Source: Brevibacterium oceani (GTDB lineage Bacteria; Actinomycetota; Actinomycetes; Actinomycetales; Brevibacteriaceae). From it: a DNA stretch of 64,000 bases. Made by a program: the position numbers and the translations under genes. Each line of letters opens with the position of its first letter. The stretch's first letter is position 1. This document shows, piece by piece, positions 62,782 through 64,000 of this stretch. The stretch lies in contig NZ_JABKDE010000003.1 in NCBI RefSeq assembly GCF_013623835.1, forward strand, positions 598,991-662,990. Direction: 5' to 3'. The notes below the pieces were generated by a model that saw nothing but the letters and a program-made list of their open reading frames with translations, ran no database searches and was not told the origin of the DNA.

Positions 62782-63353
62782 CGGCTTGCCTCCAACTCTT
62801 CTCGCAGCTTCTTCATTCCGTCCCTGATCCGTGACTTGATGGTACCCAGGGGCACCTGGAGATTCTCAGAGATCTGGGTGTGGGTCATGCCTTGGTAGAA
62901 GGCCATGACGATCGGTTCGGCCTGCTCATCCGGGAGGATCCGCAGAGCCGAGACGGTCCGGTCCGACTCTGCACGGGCGATGACGGTCTGCTCCACCTGG
63001 TCGCTTGCTTCGGCGGTGGTGCGGAGCCCGTCCGCATAGTCTCTGTCCTGTTGAGCCTGGACGCTGCGCACACAGTCGATGGCTCGCCTGCGGCACAGGG
63101 TGATCAGCCATGCCCGTCCGCTGCCGCGCCCCGGGTCGAAGCCCGAACACCGGGTCCACACCTCGGTGAAGCAGTCCTGGAGGACTTCCTCGGCCAGTGT
63201 TCGGCTCTTGACGATTCGCAGGATGACGGCCATGAGGATGCGGGAGTGAGTGGTGAACAGTTCTTCGAATGCGGACCGTTCACCCTCGGCGATGCGGATC
63301 AGCAGGGCACCGCCGGGATCGGCGGAATCCGCCGGCTGGTGATCAGAACTCAT
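62778..63353 (-). CDS. sigK: ECF sigma factor SigK
   Basis: 191 residues. Region 2 reads SRILMAVILRIVKSRTLAEEVLQDCFTEVW and GRAWLITLCRRRAIDCVRS. Region 4 is LPDEQAEPIVMAFYQGMTHTQISENLQVPLGTIKSRIRDGMKKLRE. The pair with RskA and the nearby fasciclin gene match the SigK-RskA regulon of mycobacteria, where SigK drives mpt70/mpt83. Start ATG 63353 has only a weak ribosome site; the open upstream frame lacks homology. Confidence 0.93.
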   Translation of the reverse strand: MSSDHQPADSADPGGALLIRIAEGERSAFEELFTTHSRILMAVILRIVKSRTLAEEVLQDCFTEVWTRCSGFDPGRGSGRAWLITLCRRRAIDCVRSVQAQQDRDYADGLRTTAEASDQVEQTVIARAESDRTVSALRILPDEQAEPIVMAFYQGMTHTQISENLQVPLGTIKSRIRDGMKKLREELEASR

Positions 63354-63503
63354 TGCCCAATCATGCCATGCATGCAGAAACCGATCACACCTTTCCCAGG
63401 TGAGCGAGTCGAGCGGGGTGGGTGCAGTGGTGGGAGCGTGTGCAACAGAGACGGTCAATCGACGTTCGCCTGAAGCCGCACGAACCGGCGAGGAACCGAA
63501 AGC

Positions 63504-63544
63504 GGCCGGGAGCCGATCCTGTTGCTGCTGATCGGTTCCCGGCC
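63504..63544 (-). terminator. Terminator downstream of the fasciclin gene
   Basis: GGCCGGGAGCCGATC (63504-63518) pairs with GATCGGTTCCCGGCC (63530-63544), 15 pairs including one G-T, 11-base loop. It lies 38 bases after the fasciclin stop and upstream of sigK, so the two are probably separate transcripts. Confidence 0.75.
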
Positions 63545-63581
63545 ACTGCATCGTGGTGTTCTCTCGCTGTGGACTCTCCGG

Positions 63582-64000
63582 TCACTTCTTCGGCATCATC
63601 ACGGCATCGACCATGTAGACCGTGGCGTTGGCGGTCTTGACTCCGCCGCAGACCAGTCCGGCATCGTCGAACTTCATGTCCTCGCCCTCACCGGAGATCT
63701 TCACCTTCGAACCTTCGACGGTCTCGTGTTCACCGGCGATCTCATCGGGGGAGAGCTGTCCGGGGATGACGTGGTAGGTCAGCACCTTCGTCAGCTGGTC
63801 CGAGTCCTTGGCCAGGGCGTCGAGGTCGTCCTTGGGCACATCGGCGAAGGCGTCGTCGACCGGGGCGATGACCGTGAACTCGTCGCCGTTGAGGGTGTCG
63901 ACGAGGTCGACATCGGGGTTGAGCTTGCCCGAGACAGCCTTGGTCAGGGTCGTGAGCATCGGGTTGTTCGAGGCGGCAGTGGCCACCGGGTCCTGGCCCA
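63582..64000 (-). CDS. Fasciclin-domain (FAS1) secreted protein, MPT70/MPT83-like, partial
   Basis: The frame is open to the edge of the window, so the N-terminus (signal peptide, possible lipobox) is missing. Visible residues begin [23 protein letters not shown], then [39 protein letters not shown] and [22 protein letters not shown]. These are the FAS1 H1 and H2 motifs. This block is close to the mycobacterial MPT70/MPT83 proteins known to be SigK targets. Surface or secreted role in adhesion is inferred. GTG 63986 is an internal codon, not the start. Confidence 0.9.
   Translation of the reverse strand, partial: GQDPVATAASNNPMLTTLTKAVSGKLNPDVDLVDTLNGDEFTVIAPVDDAFADVPKDDLDALAKDSDQLTKVLTYHVIPGQLSPDEIAGEHETVEGSKVKISGEGEDMKFDDAGLVCGGVKTANATVYMVDAVMMPKK

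Noticed and set aside
1..64000. tRNA, rRNA, prophage, insertion sequence or CRISPR
   Set aside because: No cloverleaf with CCA-type ends, no transposase or integrase motifs, and no regular repeat arrays were seen on reading both strands.

Overview
The window reads as a gene-dense, high-GC actinobacterial chromosome segment. Many genes overlap as ATGA or GTGA, GTG starts are frequent, and there is an RskA/SigK pair, a fasciclin lipoprotein-type gene, and a class C sortase pilus locus. The gene content (betaine-type demethylases, several amino acid and purine permeases, LPXTG surface proteins) fits a soil, cheese or skin organism such as Brevibacterium. The genus is an inference from memory of such genomes and was not tested. 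I see no tRNA, rRNA, insertion sequence, prophage or CRISPR array.

Layout. 0-6.4 kb: tail of a siderophore-binding protein, D-serine dehydratase, and two divergent membrane proteins with Pro/Gln/Gly/Tyr-rich tails. 6.4-11.7 kb: an APC permease and a LysR regulator, divergent from a Rieske N-demethylase type oxygenase and its reductase. 11.7-19.9 kb: a TetR/quinone oxidoreductase pair with a perfect palindromic operator, a five-gene oligopeptide/nickel-type ABC importer, and a LacI regulator. 20-22.5 kb: a purine permease and adenosine deaminase behind a perfect LacI operator. 22.6-28.3 kb: a proline racemase/hydroxyproline epimerase family enzyme, an old-yellow-enzyme type N-demethylase, a GntR regulator and a ProP-like transporter. 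28.5-40.3 kb: an Orn/Lys/Arg decarboxylase with LysR, Rrf2 plus TauE/SafE, a TctA-like transporter with a small partner, an alanine aminotransferase, an ABC-2 exporter, an AAT amino acid permease and a GNAT acetyltransferase.

40.4-48.5 kb: an LPXTG-anchored alkaline phosphatase with a PHO-box-like leader, an ABC exporter in one operon with a DesK/NarL type two-component system, and a NatAB-like exporter. 48.5-56.3 kb: a three-gene sortase-assembled pilus operon behind tandem palindromes, overlapping tail-to-tail with a large LuxR regulator. 56.5-64 kb: a second NarL-type two-component system, a serine hydrolase/membrane protein pair with a divergent TetR, a methyltransferase, and the RskA-SigK-fasciclin block at the right edge.

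The most coherent functional theme is uptake and stepwise N-demethylation of betaines. The Rieske oxygenase/reductase pair could remove the first methyl group from a quaternary amine. The flavin/Fe-S oxidoreductase could remove the next one from the tertiary amine. The epimerase beside it points to proline betaine or hydroxyproline betaine as substrate, and the ProP-like carrier could import it. A second theme is surface display: the pilus, the anchored phosphatase and the fasciclin protein. The strongest unexplained signals are regulatory palindromes with no adjacent cognate regulator, and a ten-base word (GCCGAGGCGG) that recurs on both strands far more often than composition predicts.
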